Positions 1 to 7,736 of a stretch of DNA of 36,648 bases are shown here, piece after piece. The notes under the pieces were generated by a model. That model was not told the origin of the DNA. It saw nothing but the letters and a program-made list of their open reading frames with translations, and searched no databases. Source of the stretch: a virus. Location: the IMG/VR virus record IMGVR_UViG_3300046505_000296, positions 1 to 36,648 of that record; one strand, given 5' to 3'. A program made the position numbers and the translations under genes. Within the stretch, counting starts at the first letter, position 1, and every line of letters starts with the position of its first letter.

Positions 1-492
1 CTAAAGGAGGGTTAACTGGCCTTTGGATGAGGGTTTAATGACCCTTTTCTTGGCGCTTACAAGGCGCAAGGCGGCTGCGAGTTCATCAATTGGGTCAGAC
101 TGCCTGCCCACAGCGCGGCCCGCCACAAGCAAAGCCTGGTCGGCGAGCGTCCGGATTGACTTGGCCTCGTCGTAAATCGCCTCTTCGTGATGAGCGAAGT
201 GTTGCTGCAGAACATGACCGAGCCAGGCGGGCAAATAGGTGATCCGATCCGAGCGAAAGGACAACGAATCCAGGAACACTCCTGTGACCATGGCATAATA
301 GCGATCCGTCGGAAGGCTCACCCCTCGTTTTTTTAGCCATCCCGATGGCCAGAGCACAACCCAGCGGAGCAACCGGCTGCGATCCTGGGCGAATGCCTTC
401 GGTTCACCCTCATAGAACTTCCGCCATAGAAAATCGAGCAGTGAGTCTGTTAATTCCTTTGGGGTCGGTTGAATTGGACGATGTGACGTCAT
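1..492 (-). CDS. hypothetical protein, 163 aa, last visible early-operon gene
   Basis: I do not recognise this protein. It is rich in Trp and Leu in its first half (a stretch with RWVVLWPSGWLKKRG), has a His-rich middle (QQHFAHHEE) and a basic C-terminus. There is no signal peptide and no clear membrane span, so it is probably cytosolic. I chose the ATG at 492 (MTSHRP) because it lies 6 bases after the stop of the upstream gene. The open frame extends further, to 552, but that would overlap the neighbour by about 55 bases. It sits at the distal end of the early operon, where Mu-like phages keep small accessory genes. Function unknown. Confidence 0.6.
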   Translation of the reverse strand: MTSHRPIQPTPKELTDSLLDFLWRKFYEGEPKAFAQDRSRLLRWVVLWPSGWLKKRGVSLPTDRYYAMVTGVFLDSLSFRSDRITYLPAWLGHVLQQHFAHHEEAIYDEAKSIRTLADQALLVAGRAVGRQSDPIDELAAALRLVSAKKRVIKPSSKGQLTLL

Positions 493-497
493 CGAGA

Positions 498-716
498 TCA
501 ATTGACAGGGACGGATGGCGCATAGACGAAATTGCAGCGCTGCCGGCGGCACCAGGCGAGGGCATGCTCAGGTGCCGTGAACCAGTAATTCTCCCGAAAG
601 AAACCGCGACGGCCCTCAATAACAAGGACTGCATCAGGAATTCCTTCGGTGACAAACATCGTTTTGATTTGACCCGGCTCAGCCGGGTCGATTTGCTTCC
701 TCAGCGGCTTGCTCAT
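498..716 (-). CDS. hypothetical protein, 72 aa
   Basis: This small early-operon protein is not recognised. It has a predicted beta/alpha pattern (MFVTEGIPDAVLVIEG, then FRENYWFTAPEHALAW) and a pair of Cys in its last 20 residues. I preferred the ATG at 716 because GGAG lies just upstream, although the spacer is only two bases. A GTG at 770 in the same frame would give 90 aa and place the gene 12 bases after its upstream neighbour, but shows no ribosome binding site. It is followed after 5 bases by the next gene, as in the rest of the operon. Function unknown. Confidence 0.5.
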   Translation of the reverse strand: MSKPLRKQIDPAEPGQIKTMFVTEGIPDAVLVIEGRRGFFRENYWFTAPEHALAWCRRQRCNFVYAPSVPVN

Positions 717-782
717 ATCTCCGTATGGGCTTGTTCGCGGCTCGGTCGCATTGGCGTTCGGCCGAGTCACTTTGTTTTTTGT

Positions 783-1418
783 TCAGAACGGTTCCATCTC
801 GTCTTTGTGGCAAACCAGGACTCGCGCCGGACGAGGTTGCATGCAGATTCGGCAGTGGCAGGGCACCTTCGCCAGAATCTTCATATCGTGGAGGGTGTGC
901 TTCGCAGCGCGGCGCTTCGCATCGAGCCGGGCGCTCAGTGTCATCAGCGCCTGGTGGAGCTGGGACGGTGATTCTTGGGGCCGGCCGTTGCGCGTGCCGA
1001 TGATTGGTCTGGCATCAAGATCATCCAGCGTCGGCGGGCGGATGGGACGGTCGGTTTTATACCAGCGAACCAAACCGCTGATGACGGTCTGCAGATAATC
1101 ACGCGTGCTCGGTTCGTATAGCGCCAGGCATGGCAGGATCTGGGTGGTGATGACGTTCCGGATTCGCCGTGCCTCACCGATAGTCGGATCGTCGGTTTCG
1201 ATGGCTGCGGGCAGATCGTCCGTCAACATTCTCAGGTGAGATTTGACGGCATCAATATCGCTGGTTGAATTTAGATCGTTGGCGGATTGCAGTGGGCGTT
1301 TTACGGCCTCGCTCAATACGTGGAGTCGCAACTCCCGATCGGATTCGTTCCAACCCTGAGTCTGACAGGCTTTCGGCCACCAATCGGCCATCAACGTGAT
1401 GCGCTGGCTTTTGGTCAT
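783..1418 (-). CDS. possible GemA/Gp16-like early protein, 211 aa
   Basis: The N-terminal 65 residues follow the pattern W-x3-AC-x3-GW-x4-RELR-x2-VL-x15-SANDLN-x11-HLRML. This resembles the Mu Gp16/GemA family (DUF1018), whose members share a 'KxLG...yR..l....G..SA.dLt...' motif, and Mu-like early operons usually carry such a gene. The resemblance is by eye and weak. The C-terminus has a Cys cluster (CHCRIC, then C about 12 residues later) that could bind metal and is not a usual GemA feature. Its start overlaps the upstream DUF5131 gene by 4 bases (ATGA), so it is almost certainly translated. A role in modulating host DNA topology or transcription is family knowledge only. Confidence 0.5.
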   Translation of the reverse strand: MTKSQRITLMADWWPKACQTQGWNESDRELRLHVLSEAVKRPLQSANDLNSTSDIDAVKSHLRMLTDDLPAAIETDDPTIGEARRIRNVITTQILPCLALYEPSTRDYLQTVISGLVRWYKTDRPIRPPTLDDLDARPIIGTRNGRPQESPSQLHQALMTLSARLDAKRRAAKHTLHDMKILAKVPCHCRICMQPRPARVLVCHKDEMEPF

Positions 1419-2320
1419 ACCTCTGGGAACTCACGACGCTGAACTTCACTGGGCCATTCGAACCAATTCCCACCCTTGGGATGCGTGAACCTGGCGCGAG
1501 CCGAAGCGAATCCTTCACCCTGTCCATCCAGGAGCGTGGGCAGAGGCCAATCCTGCAGGTTCGCGTTGTCTGTGACGCAGTGCGAACCGAGTTGTTTCAC
1601 GAAGCAATGGACGTTGACGAGATCGCAGGTTTCAACCGTATCGATTGCCCATTGCACGTTGAACGGATGGAGTTTTGCTCCTGGACCGCTCTGGCCACCG
1701 ACGATAATCATGGAGATCATCTCGCTCGGCGAAGTCCACGGGGAGAAATCGACTGGTCCCCAGGCCGGCTCATAACTGATGAACCGATGCTGTGATTCAA
1801 TACGCAGCAGGTCTGGAATTCGATAAGTGTGAAGCTGATCGGTGACTGAAACGCCCGGCCAAAGGTTAGACGGCCATGGATAACCCTTGGACCGAAGCCA
1901 GTAATAAAAGTCCACCAGACGCGAGGACTGTTTTGTCAACAGCATCCAGATGTGACGCCGACCGAGTTCCGAAACGACATTGTTGATTACCTCATTGCGG
2001 AGATACTCGTTTGACACGCGAGGTTGAAGCACGTCCGCCATGTCGCCGATGAAGATCACGCGCGGACTCCCGTTGAGCCAGGGCTTGTGTTTGCGCTTTG
2101 TGCCGCGCAAATCGCTCCAGCGCGCTGCCTCGGCCATCCGGCCTGGCTTCAGCATGACAGGCTTGTCGAATGCTCCCACGCCAGCGACGCGCTCCGCAAA
2201 GCGACCAGCATAGCATTGCTTCACACCCTGCTTGGGTCTCCACAGCTCGCAACCGCAGCACTGGAAACCGGTGGGATTCACCGTGCTGTCGCACCATTCA
2301 ATGGAAGTTAATTTGCCCAT
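1415..2320 (-). CDS. phage Gp37/Gp68 family protein (DUF5131)
   Basis: The first 45 residues contain the family signature: IEWCDSTVNPTGF, then CCGC, then a QCYAGRFAER segment. Conserved Cys residues cluster there as in Pfam PF07505 (Gp37_Gp68/DUF5131), a radical-SAM-like phage and prophage family of unproven function. Further family-like blocks are VIFIGDMADVL, WMLLTKQSSRL, LWPGVSVTD, RFISYEPAWGPVD and MIIVGGQSGPGA. At 301 aa it is about the usual length. It starts two bases after the stop of the small basic protein upstream, with GGGAGG about 10 bases before ATG, and overlaps the next gene by 4 bases. Biochemical role unknown. Nucleic-acid or nucleotide modification in the early phase is a guess from the Cys motif. 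Confidence 0.85.
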   Translation of the reverse strand: MGKLTSIEWCDSTVNPTGFQCCGCELWRPKQGVKQCYAGRFAERVAGVGAFDKPVMLKPGRMAEAARWSDLRGTKRKHKPWLNGSPRVIFIGDMADVLQPRVSNEYLRNEVINNVVSELGRRHIWMLLTKQSSRLVDFYYWLRSKGYPWPSNLWPGVSVTDQLHTYRIPDLLRIESQHRFISYEPAWGPVDFSPWTSPSEMISMIIVGGQSGPGAKLHPFNVQWAIDTVETCDLVNVHCFVKQLGSHCVTDNANLQDWPLPTLLDGQGEGFASARARFTHPKGGNWFEWPSEVQRREFPEV

Positions 2321-2322
2321 GG

Positions 2323-2577
2323 TTACACCGCCTCCCGTCTCCAGATCTGCATATAATATCTTTGGTAATCGCGACCACTCAGTCCGACCAGTTGTGGCCT
2401 GCTCTTTTTACGTGGTGGTCTGCCAGTAGAATTCAACCCCTGCTTGTGAAACTCCGCTCGCCGCGAGCGCATGTAAGCCGCATGATCGAACTTCTCAACA
2501 GTGGAGTCATAAAGTCTGATCAAGCCATGGTGAATGCCATAGCGAACAAGCCTTTTTGGAAATATCACGCGCATCAC
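2323..2577 (-). CDS. small basic hypothetical protein, 84 aa
   Basis: This is a strongly basic, Arg/Lys-rich protein without a recognised domain. The C-terminal part (a GRPPRKKSRPQ stretch followed by RDYQRYYMQIWRRE) could bind nucleic acid. Its ATG overlaps the stop of thyX by 4 bases, and its stop lies 2 bases before the start of the DUF5131 gene. This coupling is the main reason to accept it as real. Function unknown. Confidence 0.6.
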   Translation of the reverse strand: MMRVIFPKRLVRYGIHHGLIRLYDSTVEKFDHAAYMRSRRAEFHKQGLNSTGRPPRKKSRPQLVGLSGRDYQRYYMQIWRREAV

Positions 2578-3218
2578 GACAACGCAGGGTGAATGTCATC
2601 GAACAGTTCGGGGAGATGCCGTTTGAACTCGGCGAGAACCGGTCGCATTAACTGCTGCATTTGAGGATGGGCAGAATCGGCGCAGCGGAGCTGCAGGACG
2701 TGCCTCCATTCACGCAGGTTGGCCGTCATCACCACCTCGGTTTTGAGGCTGTTTGGAAGGACGCTGCGCGCCTCCTGGGGTGTCGCACCGTAATCCAGCA
2801 TGGCGAAATAGGCAGTCTCAGCGGCTGCACATGCTTGCATCCAGAAGGTAAAACAATCGTCCCACGTGGTCCAGAACGGGGGTTTGATCACAGTAATATT
2901 GCGACCGAATTGCTCCTTGGAATAATTGCAGTAGCGGGTGGACTCCTGGGAGTAAGCCGCAAGCCTGTGGCGAACGATTTCATGTGAGACTCCACGGTCA
3001 CAGACAAACCGAATCGTGACACTGGCATGCTCAATAACCGAAACGTGCTTTTTGACCTGGGTAATCTTACGGACGAACTCACCCGAGCTGTCGGCTGTGA
3101 CCTTGCATTCACTTTTATAACAGGTGCGTGCCGCGCGCTCGATCACCCGCAAAAGTTCGCGGCCCTGTTCGCCATAGATTGGCGTTTCAAACAGGTGTGA
3201 AGGTTCGATAATCTTCAT
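2574..3218 (-). CDS. thyX: flavin-dependent thymidylate synthase ThyX
   Basis: ThyX (EC 2.1.1.148) makes dTMP from dUMP using methylene-tetrahydrofolate, with FAD and NADPH as reductant. The ThyX signature RHR-x4-S-x2-S-x-R is present at residues 83-95 (RHRLAAYSQESTR). The N-terminal ARTCYKS and VKKHVSVIEHASVT blocks and the C-terminal TANLREWRHVLQLR block also match the family. At 214 aa it has the normal length. AGGAGG lies 4 bases before ATG, and the start overlaps the Gam-like gene by 4 bases. A phage thymidylate synthase in the early operon would raise dTTP supply during transpositional replication. No dUTPase, dCTP deaminase or ribonucleotide reductase is visible in the window, so it acts without phage-encoded partners here. 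Confidence 0.95.
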   Translation of the reverse strand: MKIIEPSHLFETPIYGEQGRELLRVIERAARTCYKSECKVTADSSGEFVRKITQVKKHVSVIEHASVTIRFVCDRGVSHEIVRHRLAAYSQESTRYCNYSKEQFGRNITVIKPPFWTTWDDCFTFWMQACAAAETAYFAMLDYGATPQEARSVLPNSLKTEVVMTANLREWRHVLQLRCADSAHPQMQQLMRPVLAEFKRHLPELFDDIHPALS

Positions 3219-3745
3219 GCCGCCTCCTGTTTGGCCTCGTCAATGGCGCCCTTGAGCAGTGAGGTGACGATCTTGTCCACGGCGCCATCGATGGGTTTGA
3301 TCACAATGACGTCTCCGGTGTCCTCTACACGGCAGCCGATGGCCTTCAGATCTGCCACGTCCAGATCCTGGAGCGCCTTGGTGATGGGCTTCTTTGTCGT
3401 CTTGATGAGCAACTCGGCCTGAGACCTCGGGAACCGCTTCTCGATGCGGTCACAAACGATCGCGTCATCGTCCCAGTCCACACCACCCGAGCCCTTGCGC
3501 AAGCCGACCTTGATGCCAGAGAAGACCTGCGTGCGTGGTTTTACGAACAATGCGCGACTCTCGTCAACGCCGGTGAATAACAGCGTATGGCGAGCGGCGG
3601 CAGCAGATACACACTTCTTGATCGCTGGAAGCGAGTCCTGCAGGAGCGCATCCTGTTTGTTCTGCAGCCGAGCGATGATGGCGGTTAACTCTTCGCGAGC
3701 ATCAGCGAGTTTACGGGTGAGGATTTCAATTTCGTTGAGAATCAT
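3215..3745 (-). CDS. gam: Gam-like host-nuclease inhibitor
   Basis: Mu Gam is a Ku-like DNA-end-binding protein that shields linear DNA from exonucleases. This 176-aa protein (Mu Gam is about the same size) has the same layout: an N-terminal helical, coiled-coil-like segment (residues 1-50), then a beta strand block with a V-x-SGIKVGLRKGSGG turn. Next come a helix with ERIEKRFPRS-like spacing, an ELLIKTTKKPITKALQDL segment matching Gam's 'fIRTKQEINKEAILLEP' region, and a final strand ending VIVIKPID. The similarity is structural and by eye. Position between MuB-like and early accessory genes fits. The start is the ATG at 3745, with no clear ribosome binding site. It overlaps thyX by 4 bases. 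Confidence 0.6.
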   Translation of the reverse strand: MILNEIEILTRKLADAREELTAIIARLQNKQDALLQDSLPAIKKCVSAAAARHTLLFTGVDESRALFVKPRTQVFSGIKVGLRKGSGGVDWDDDAIVCDRIEKRFPRSQAELLIKTTKKPITKALQDLDVADLKAIGCRVEDTGDVIVIKPIDGAVDKIVTSLLKGAIDEAKQEAA

Positions 3746-3839
3746 GATTGGTGGTTGGTTAAGGATTGTGATCTGTGTGATAAACGACGCTGGAAGCTAT
3801 CGGAGCAAATTTGAAATACCCGAAAAGTATCGGGCGCGT

Positions 3840-4070
3840 TCATATTCCCACCCCCTGCAGTGCGCCCAGCTCCTCGTCGGCGACGGCCTCATCGCTGCGC
3901 CATATATCTGGCTGGGTCTTTCTAATGCAATCGAAGTGTGACGGTCGGATATTTCCGAACGGCCCATTGAAACCGTCGCTCCCCGGCTTGCCGCAGTATT
4001 GGCAGATGCCAAAGTCGACGGGAATCTTCACTGTCGGCGTGGCGACCTTCTTTTTTCGCGAGCGGCTCAT
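3840..4070 (-). CDS. small zinc-finger protein, 76 aa
   Basis: The protein begins with a basic tail (SRSRKKK) and carries a C-x2-C (CQYCGKPG) followed about 22 residues later by H-x2-C (HFDC). This is a plausible single zinc-binding site of the ribbon or treble-clef type. The C-terminus is acidic. Its ATG overlaps the upstream gene stop by 4 bases, supporting translation. A DNA- or RNA-binding role is likely but not shown. A short inverted repeat lies just downstream, before the Gam-like gene. Confidence 0.65.
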   Translation of the reverse strand: MSRSRKKKVATPTVKIPVDFGICQYCGKPGSDGFNGPFGNIRPSHFDCIRKTQPDIWRSDEAVADEELGALQGVGI

Positions 4071-4252
4071 CTGGCACCGTCCTTCCTGGCTTCGTCAACG
4101 GCGGCCTGCCACTCAGCCTTGGTAAGCGGCGCGCTGTGTTTGTGGTGACCAGGTGCCGGCTCTTTGGCGGGACACCAATGCTGGCGCAGTCCGCGTGTGG
4201 TGAAATTCTCCTGCCCGCACAGCGGGCATGTAACCAAAAGTTCCTTCCTCAT
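4067..4252 (-). CDS. small C2H2/C2HC zinc-finger protein, 61 aa
   Basis: The first 30 residues hold C-x2-C (CPLCGQ) and H-x-C (QHWC) 12 residues later, a one-finger arrangement, followed by a His/Pro-rich linker and a short helix with WQAAVDEARK. It lies 21 bases after the MuB-like gene and overlaps the next zinc-finger gene by 4 bases, so the two small finger proteins are translationally coupled. Nothing else identifies the function. A role as an accessory DNA-binding factor is inference. Confidence 0.65.
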   Translation of the reverse strand: MRKELLVTCPLCGQENFTTRGLRQHWCPAKEPAPGHHKHSAPLTKAEWQAAVDEARKDGAR

Positions 4253-4273
4253 ATTTCTCCTCTCCTTGAGTGG

Positions 4274-5368
4274 TCAATTGCCTTCGAGTTGCTTCAGGCC
4301 GGAATGAGCTTGGATGACATGGCTCCACTCCATCTGCTGCTTCCTCTGGGCGGCGATCTTGGCAGCCATGCGCAGTAGTGTTAGCCACATGCCAAGCGCC
4401 TCATTTTCCACCATTTGCGCTTCCAATTTACGGGCCGCCCCATCGCTGACCGGAAGATGATATGCCGCCGAGAATGCGTTTAGGTCCACCTGCTTTGGCT
4501 TGTCGTTGAGCTGCAAAGAGCAGAGGCGGCGGCGTTTCAATTGGCGCAGGACTTTTTCCATGGCCCCGTGCTCCATAGCATCCCTGAAAACATTTGTGGC
4601 GCAGATCACGACGCCGCACATGGCCTCATTGTAGAGTTCGCGGATAAACTCAAGCGTGAGTAATCCCCTTTGGCTTTGGCCGCTGGTCGGAATGCACTGA
4701 TGCGCCTCGTCAACGATCAACAGCATGCGCTCATCGAATGACTTGATGATCCGCCGCCGCAGTTCCGTTTCGCGCAACGCGGGTGATAGCCTCAACTCCT
4801 CGGCTAACTTGGCGAGAAAATGACAGAGAGAACCTCCGGCTGGCACTGCCACGTAATGAGTGTTCCCGTGGTTGTGCGCCAACTTGAATTCTTCCAGAGA
4901 TTTGGACTTGCCAATCTGACCATCTCCAAAAATGAAACCAACCTTCTGAAACTCCACAGCCGTAGCACAGACGTCCCAGATTTTGAGCGTCAGACTCGTC
5001 TCGATGAACGGTAGTTTTCGGGCTTGGTTGCGCTTGTCGAGGAGCTCAAAGAACCTTTCGATTTCCGACACGACGTTGTCCAGGTTGGCGTCATACTTCC
5101 CGCGAAACACCAGGCTCAATGTGCCTCCAGCCAGGTGGACCAGGTCGCCCGTCTTATCCAACGACAAATCGTTTTCGATGTAGTAGGCGTGGAGCCGGCG
5201 AATCGCGCTGCGCTGCTTGTCGGGGAGATCGGCAGTTGCCTGATTCACCAGATCTCCGGGGATCTTCTGCTTGGCCTCCCGCATCGCGATGATCGCGTTC
5301 TCGTGTGTATCGATGGGATTTGGTTTGTTCAACTCTTCGCGGTATTCAGGGTGTGAACTATTGTGCAT
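4274..5368 (-). CDS. MuB-like AAA ATPase, transposition target-capture protein
   Basis: MuB is the ATP-dependent DNA-binding protein that captures target DNA and activates MuA. This 364-aa protein has the MuB layout: an N-terminal HTH-type region (residues ~45-95, with SLDKTGDLVHLAGGTLSLVFRGKY), then an AAA core. The Walker A motif is GDGQIGKS at 148-155, and Walker B is LLIVDE at 216-221, followed by AHQ. A sensor-like VVICATN block and a helical C-terminal domain follow. GGAGGAG lies a few bases before the ATG. It is immediately downstream of the transposase gene (23-base gap), the order seen in Mu (A then B). It is longer than Mu B (312 aa), mostly by an N-terminal extension of about 40 residues. 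Confidence 0.88.
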   Translation of the reverse strand: MHNSSHPEYREELNKPNPIDTHENAIIAMREAKQKIPGDLVNQATADLPDKQRSAIRRLHAYYIENDLSLDKTGDLVHLAGGTLSLVFRGKYDANLDNVVSEIERFFELLDKRNQARKLPFIETSLTLKIWDVCATAVEFQKVGFIFGDGQIGKSKSLEEFKLAHNHGNTHYVAVPAGGSLCHFLAKLAEELRLSPALRETELRRRIIKSFDERMLLIVDEAHQCIPTSGQSQRGLLTLEFIRELYNEAMCGVVICATNVFRDAMEHGAMEKVLRQLKRRRLCSLQLNDKPKQVDLNAFSAAYHLPVSDGAARKLEAQMVENEALGMWLTLLRMAAKIAAQRKQQMEWSHVIQAHSGLKQLEGN

Positions 5369-5391
5369 GTCTCCTCCGGTTGTTTGGTGGT

Positions 5392-7512
5392 TTATTCTCT
5401 CCCAGCTATAACTCTGAGCAAATCGTCTCCCGCGCTCGTTTCACCACGTTCTTCCCGCTCGTGTGTCGCGAGGATGTCCCGTGCTGCATCCTCGGCCTGC
5501 CGCTTTTCTTTCGCCTTTTCTTCGGCCCGTATTTCACCAACGGCTGTCAGTGCATGCGCCACTGGCGAACTGGCGGTGCTCATGCCGACTGTGGCTGGTT
5601 TGTCCACATCGATGAACTCGCCCATCAGCTCGGCGTTGTGGGCGCGCATGGCGTCCAGGCGCTGGCGTTCCTCCGCGCTCAGTTCGGCGGCGCGGGCCTT
5701 GGCTGCTGCCAAGGCGCTCGCACTGCGGCGGATTGCATCAGCCAGGCCGTACTCATCGCCATACTTAACCAGGCTTGTCCGGAGCCATGTGCCAAGCACT
5801 GCGCCTTTGCCAGTGGTGAGATGGAGATATCGCGGATCGTCGGGATGGAAGTAGCACAGAACCTTTGTGCCGGGGGTGAGAGTCAATTCAGGAGTTGGAG
5901 GCTGAAATCGGAGAACTTTATCTTCGTGCTGAAACTTGATTTCACCGTTGTCCTCTACGGGCCGAGTGCGCTGGGTGTGCGCGTAAAACGCCGCAATGAT
6001 CTCGGGCGAGACGTGAGTCCACTCGCCGACGAACGGAGCCATGAGGCGCGCTGCGCGTTCTGTGGGACTCTCCAGGCGTTGACGCAGCTTTCCACCCTCA
6101 TCAACCACGATTCTTTCAAAGCCTTCGATGGCGTGATCGGTTCGCGAGTTGCGAATGCGGCAAATCTCCACGACTCGAAGTCGCGCCTGTGCCAGCGTGA
6201 GCAGCGGGTACTGCGCCTGATACCGTAGATGTTCGGGCACGGCGTCCCAGATGTCCCGGCATTCGCGTTCTCGGGCAGCCAGATCCGCCGGTCGTACGTT
6301 GTAAAGCGGCCCGGTCTGCCCATCGGTGAACGCGCCGATGGTATGGAAGAGACGATTGCAACTCTCCAGGGATGCCTTGGCCTTGCTGTTTCCGACAGCG
6401 CGCTCCGCATAACCGAGCGGCGACTTGCCGCCGATCATCGATCCCCAGGAGATGCGGATTCGATCGGGCAACATTTCCTCGATGGCGGCGGCGCTGCCCT
6501 CGCTCAAGGTTGCGGTGGCGTTCTCAAACTTTCCGATCATCTGATAAGGGGGCAGGCCGTAGCGTTCCAGCATCCACCCAAAGAGTTGCTTCGTGTCGCG
6601 GAGCTTCAGGTGTTCCTGGCTCCCATCTTCGCGCACGCGCGCCGGGCGCATACCGAACCCGAGCAACAAGGTTGTGGCCACGTCGTGGGCGATCAGGAGC
6701 CAAAGATCCATCACCTGGCCGGTGGCCGGATCGAACACGCGCCAGTCCAGTTTGATATCATCGAACTGGACCAATTCCAGGAAACGCAACCCTTCACGCG
6801 TGGAATGAACCTGCGGTAAAAACGCGCGCGCGGTGGCGATGCCGTGATGCAGGAGCGCCTTGGTGGCCTTGGACAATTTCGCTCGGGCTTTGAGTTGACG
6901 GCCAATGTTGGTGTCGCTCCAGCCATCCGGGATCACATCCGGGTTGCGTGCCGGCCAGGTCGCCTCGTAACCTGGGATGATCTCCTCCTTGCCATGCGGG
7001 TTGAGTCCGGTGCGCCACTGCCTGCGAATGGATGCCAGCGCCTGCCGCTGTGAATCTGTGCGCCCCTTGAACTGGCCAATGCGCATGGCGCAAAAAGTGA
7101 GGAAGCAATCCGCCAATCCAACTTGGTCCGCGTCTTTCCATGCCAGGGACGCCTTTGAACGGTTAACCAGGACGATCCAATCTTTGGCCGCGTCCCAGGC
7201 ATCGTACTTTGCACGGAATGTTTTTAGTTCCCATCGCGGAAACAGTGAGAGCGCCTGGCGGCATGCGCGGCTCACATTCAAGCCCTCGGTGATGAGGTTC
7301 AAAACATATTGGACGGCTGATTCCAGCCCGATGACTTCGGCCTGAACTTCAGCCGGAAGCGTGATAAAGAGCGCCTGCTCGGCCATGTGAAATGGTTCTG
7401 GTCTCCGATTCTTGCGGGCCTTGAAGTAAGCGGCGACGTCGGTGATTGGTTGAAGACGATCCATCTGCAGCGCGGGCAACGTTTCATGAGGAATAGCGGT
7501 GATGGAGTTCAT
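5392..7512 (-). CDS. MuA-like DDE transposase
   Basis: This 706-aa protein matches the length and layout of MuA (663 aa): an N-terminal DNA-binding part, an RNase H-like core, a beta-barrel part with WTHVSPEIIAAFYAHTQR and TPGTKVLCYFHP-type strands, and an Ala/Glu-rich helical C-terminus that would contact MuB. The first catalytic Asp is in LVQFDDIKLDW (D251 or D252). The third acidic residue is E383 in KASLESCNRLFH. At the second position, residue 330, the sequence reads FEN instead of the expected DN. The spacings 251-330-383 parallel MuA 269-336-392. The start overlaps the upstream HTH gene by 4 bases. It should pair and cut the element ends and join them to target DNA. Confidence 0.9.
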   Translation of the reverse strand: MNSITAIPHETLPALQMDRLQPITDVAAYFKARKNRRPEPFHMAEQALFITLPAEVQAEVIGLESAVQYVLNLITEGLNVSRACRQALSLFPRWELKTFRAKYDAWDAAKDWIVLVNRSKASLAWKDADQVGLADCFLTFCAMRIGQFKGRTDSQRQALASIRRQWRTGLNPHGKEEIIPGYEATWPARNPDVIPDGWSDTNIGRQLKARAKLSKATKALLHHGIATARAFLPQVHSTREGLRFLELVQFDDIKLDWRVFDPATGQVMDLWLLIAHDVATTLLLGFGMRPARVREDGSQEHLKLRDTKQLFGWMLERYGLPPYQMIGKFENATATLSEGSAAAIEEMLPDRIRISWGSMIGGKSPLGYAERAVGNSKAKASLESCNRLFHTIGAFTDGQTGPLYNVRPADLAARERECRDIWDAVPEHLRYQAQYPLLTLAQARLRVVEICRIRNSRTDHAIEGFERIVVDEGGKLRQRLESPTERAARLMAPFVGEWTHVSPEIIAAFYAHTQRTRPVEDNGEIKFQHEDKVLRFQPPTPELTLTPGTKVLCYFHPDDPRYLHLTTGKGAVLGTWLRTSLVKYGDEYGLADAIRRSASALAAAKARAAELSAEERQRLDAMRAHNAELMGEFIDVDKPATVGMSTASSPVAHALTAVGEIRAEEKAKEKRQAEDAARDILATHEREERGETSAGDDLLRVIAGRE

Positions 7513-7736
7513 CGCCGACCTCCATCTCTCGTCGAGGATCTTACGCGATAGACGAGTTTGCCAAGAGCTACCATGGAAGCATGCCAGGCCATTTGTCGTG
7601 ACATGCCGAGTTTTTGTCCGATTTCATCAAAGGTTTTAAAGGTGGGGAGATCTGCTGAAACCTCATCACCGAGGGCATAGTATACTTTCCATGAGGGCCG
7701 CAATCTCTGTGCTCCCAAGTGTTGATTACAATTCAC
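7509..7736 (-). CDS. small HTH DNA-binding protein, 75 aa
   Basis: Residues ~32-65 form a likely helix-turn-helix resembling sigma region 4 (TFDEIGQKLGMSRQMAWHAS), followed by a short basic tail. The start is a GTG at 7736 in the overlap TAGTG with the stop of the gene upstream, and its stop overlaps the transposase ATG by 4 bases. Its position directly before the transposase recalls Mu Ner, but the sequence of Ner is not evident. It may be an early regulator or a transposase accessory factor. That is inference. Confidence 0.65.
   Translation of the reverse strand: MNCNQHLGAQRLRPSWKVYYALGDEVSADLPTFKTFDEIGQKLGMSRQMAWHASMVALGKLVYRVRSSTRDGGRR

Noticed and set aside
345-1098. Plus-strand frames opposite the distal early genes.
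   Set aside because: They cross two minus-strand genes whose starts and stops are coupled, and show no domain.
3819-3834. Short hairpin CCCGA-N6-TCGGG between the zinc-finger gene and the Gam-like gene, as a terminator.
   Set aside because: The stem has only 5 pairs and the following tract is not a clear T run; an operon continuing beyond it also argues against strong termination.
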